Assembly (NCBI RefSeq): GCF_000814325.1
Contig: NZ_JPHF01000001.1
Location: 711,140-775,139 of the forward strand
Direction: 5' to 3'
Length of the DNA: 64,000 bases
Source of the DNA: Flavihumibacter sp. ZG627
Lineage (GTDB): Bacteria; Bacteroidota; Bacteroidia; Chitinophagales; Chitinophagaceae
A model generated the notes under the pieces. The model saw nothing but the letters and a program-made list of their open reading frames with translations, had not been told where the DNA came from and searched no databases. Below, piece after piece: positions 63,794 through 64,000 of this stretch. The position numbers were made by a program, and so were the translations under genes. Within the stretch, counting starts at the first letter, position 1; every line of letters starts with the position of its first letter.

Positions 63794-64000
63794 ATGGGAA
63801 TTACAAAAACAGAATTTTACGAGGACAATGTAAACTACCTGGCGTCAGTGTTTGATATACTTGGTCATCCAGCACGACTAACAATCCTATTTTATTTAAA
63901 GGAACATGGATCTGCCACTATCGGTGAGCTAACTAATGCAATACCACTTGCCCAATCTACAATCAGTGAACATATCAAGGTGGATATTACGGTCAAAGTT
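63794..64000 (+). CDS. ArsR-like winged-helix regulator, N-terminal part
   Basis: 69 codons are open to the window end. The first 60 match the ArsR fold: FDILGHPARLTILFYLKEHG, then SATIGELTNAIPLAQSTISEHI, the recognition helix. Normally this is followed by LKxLxxAGLV; here the next residues are KVDITVKV, which do not fit, so either the window ends in odd sequence or the gene is altered here. Metal-binding Cys cannot be judged. It is separated from the hsd operon by 317 bases. Confidence 0.75.
   Translation, partial: MGITKTEFYEDNVNYLASVFDILGHPARLTILFYLKEHGSATIGELTNAIPLAQSTISEHIKVDITVKV

Overview
The window reads as chromosomal DNA of a Bacteroidota bacterium, most plausibly of the Chitinophagaceae or a close relative. 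The reasons are a receptor with a carboxypeptidase-regulatory domain in front of a TonB plug, a secreted serine hydrolase ending in a type IX secretion (Por) sorting domain, DUF6427 and DUF4293 membrane proteins, many Bacteroidota-type lipoproteins, and several exact matches to the Bacteroidota -7 promoter element TAnnTTTG (before tRNA-Ser, glyA, uvrA, kup and purQ).

Layout. 1-426 is the start of a secreted protein running off the left edge. 473-7009 holds two LD-carboxypeptidase paralogues flanking a reverse-strand cluster: an outer-membrane receptor, then an ECF sigma factor, a small anti-sigma-like membrane protein and a Spy-like periplasmic protein. 7038-11870 (reverse) carries two sibling alpha/beta hydrolases around a ferritin-like/VIT iron transporter, then the Kup potassium transporter. 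12067-23963 is mostly housekeeping: a secreted protein, DUF6427, purQ, a DsbD-type thiol-disulfide pair, a second ECF sigma factor, uvrA, a lipoprotein, a LuxR-type response regulator and DUF4293. 24201-36000 continues with glyA, a sugar-nucleotide transferase, a nitronate monooxygenase-like enzyme, a 2'-5' RNA ligase-like protein, an ABC-2 exporter, an FAD protein, a split 5'-nucleotidase and dnaA.

From 36000 the character changes. A tRNA-Ser(GCU) with a clear promoter is followed by an AT-rich patch (36175-38900). The patch holds a GC-rich nested hairpin, a Panacea-type toxin-antitoxin candidate whose second gene ends inside a 50-bp perfect palindrome, an orphan membrane protein, a decayed reading frame and an orphan 17-bp terminator hairpin. 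Then come a T9SS serine hydrolase, a RelE/ParE-type toxin-antitoxin pair and a very large PVC-type heme-binding HEAT protein. The stretch 44849-52005 is ordinary (MBL-fold enzyme, alcohol dehydrogenase, DinB, DJ-1/PfpI, prohibitin, nucleoside permease, GreA-like protein), apart from a ten-copy helically phased CTGA repeat at 45701-45800.

The right end (52102-64000) is an integrated element at tRNA-Pro(UGG). A tyrosine recombinase sits just after the tRNA. It is followed by three overlapping unknown genes, a winged-helix-like gene split by a shift at an A7 run, and a type I restriction-modification operon (hsdM-hsdS-X-hsdR) with 4-base overlaps. An extra gene X between hsdS and hsdR looks to me like a helix-hairpin-helix/DNA-glycosylase-fold protein. 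A YgjP-type metallopeptidase, an unknown small protein and a truncated ArsR-like regulator follow. No right attachment site is visible, so the element probably continues beyond the window. Gene X and the Panacea module with its palindrome are the most promising places for undescribed biology.
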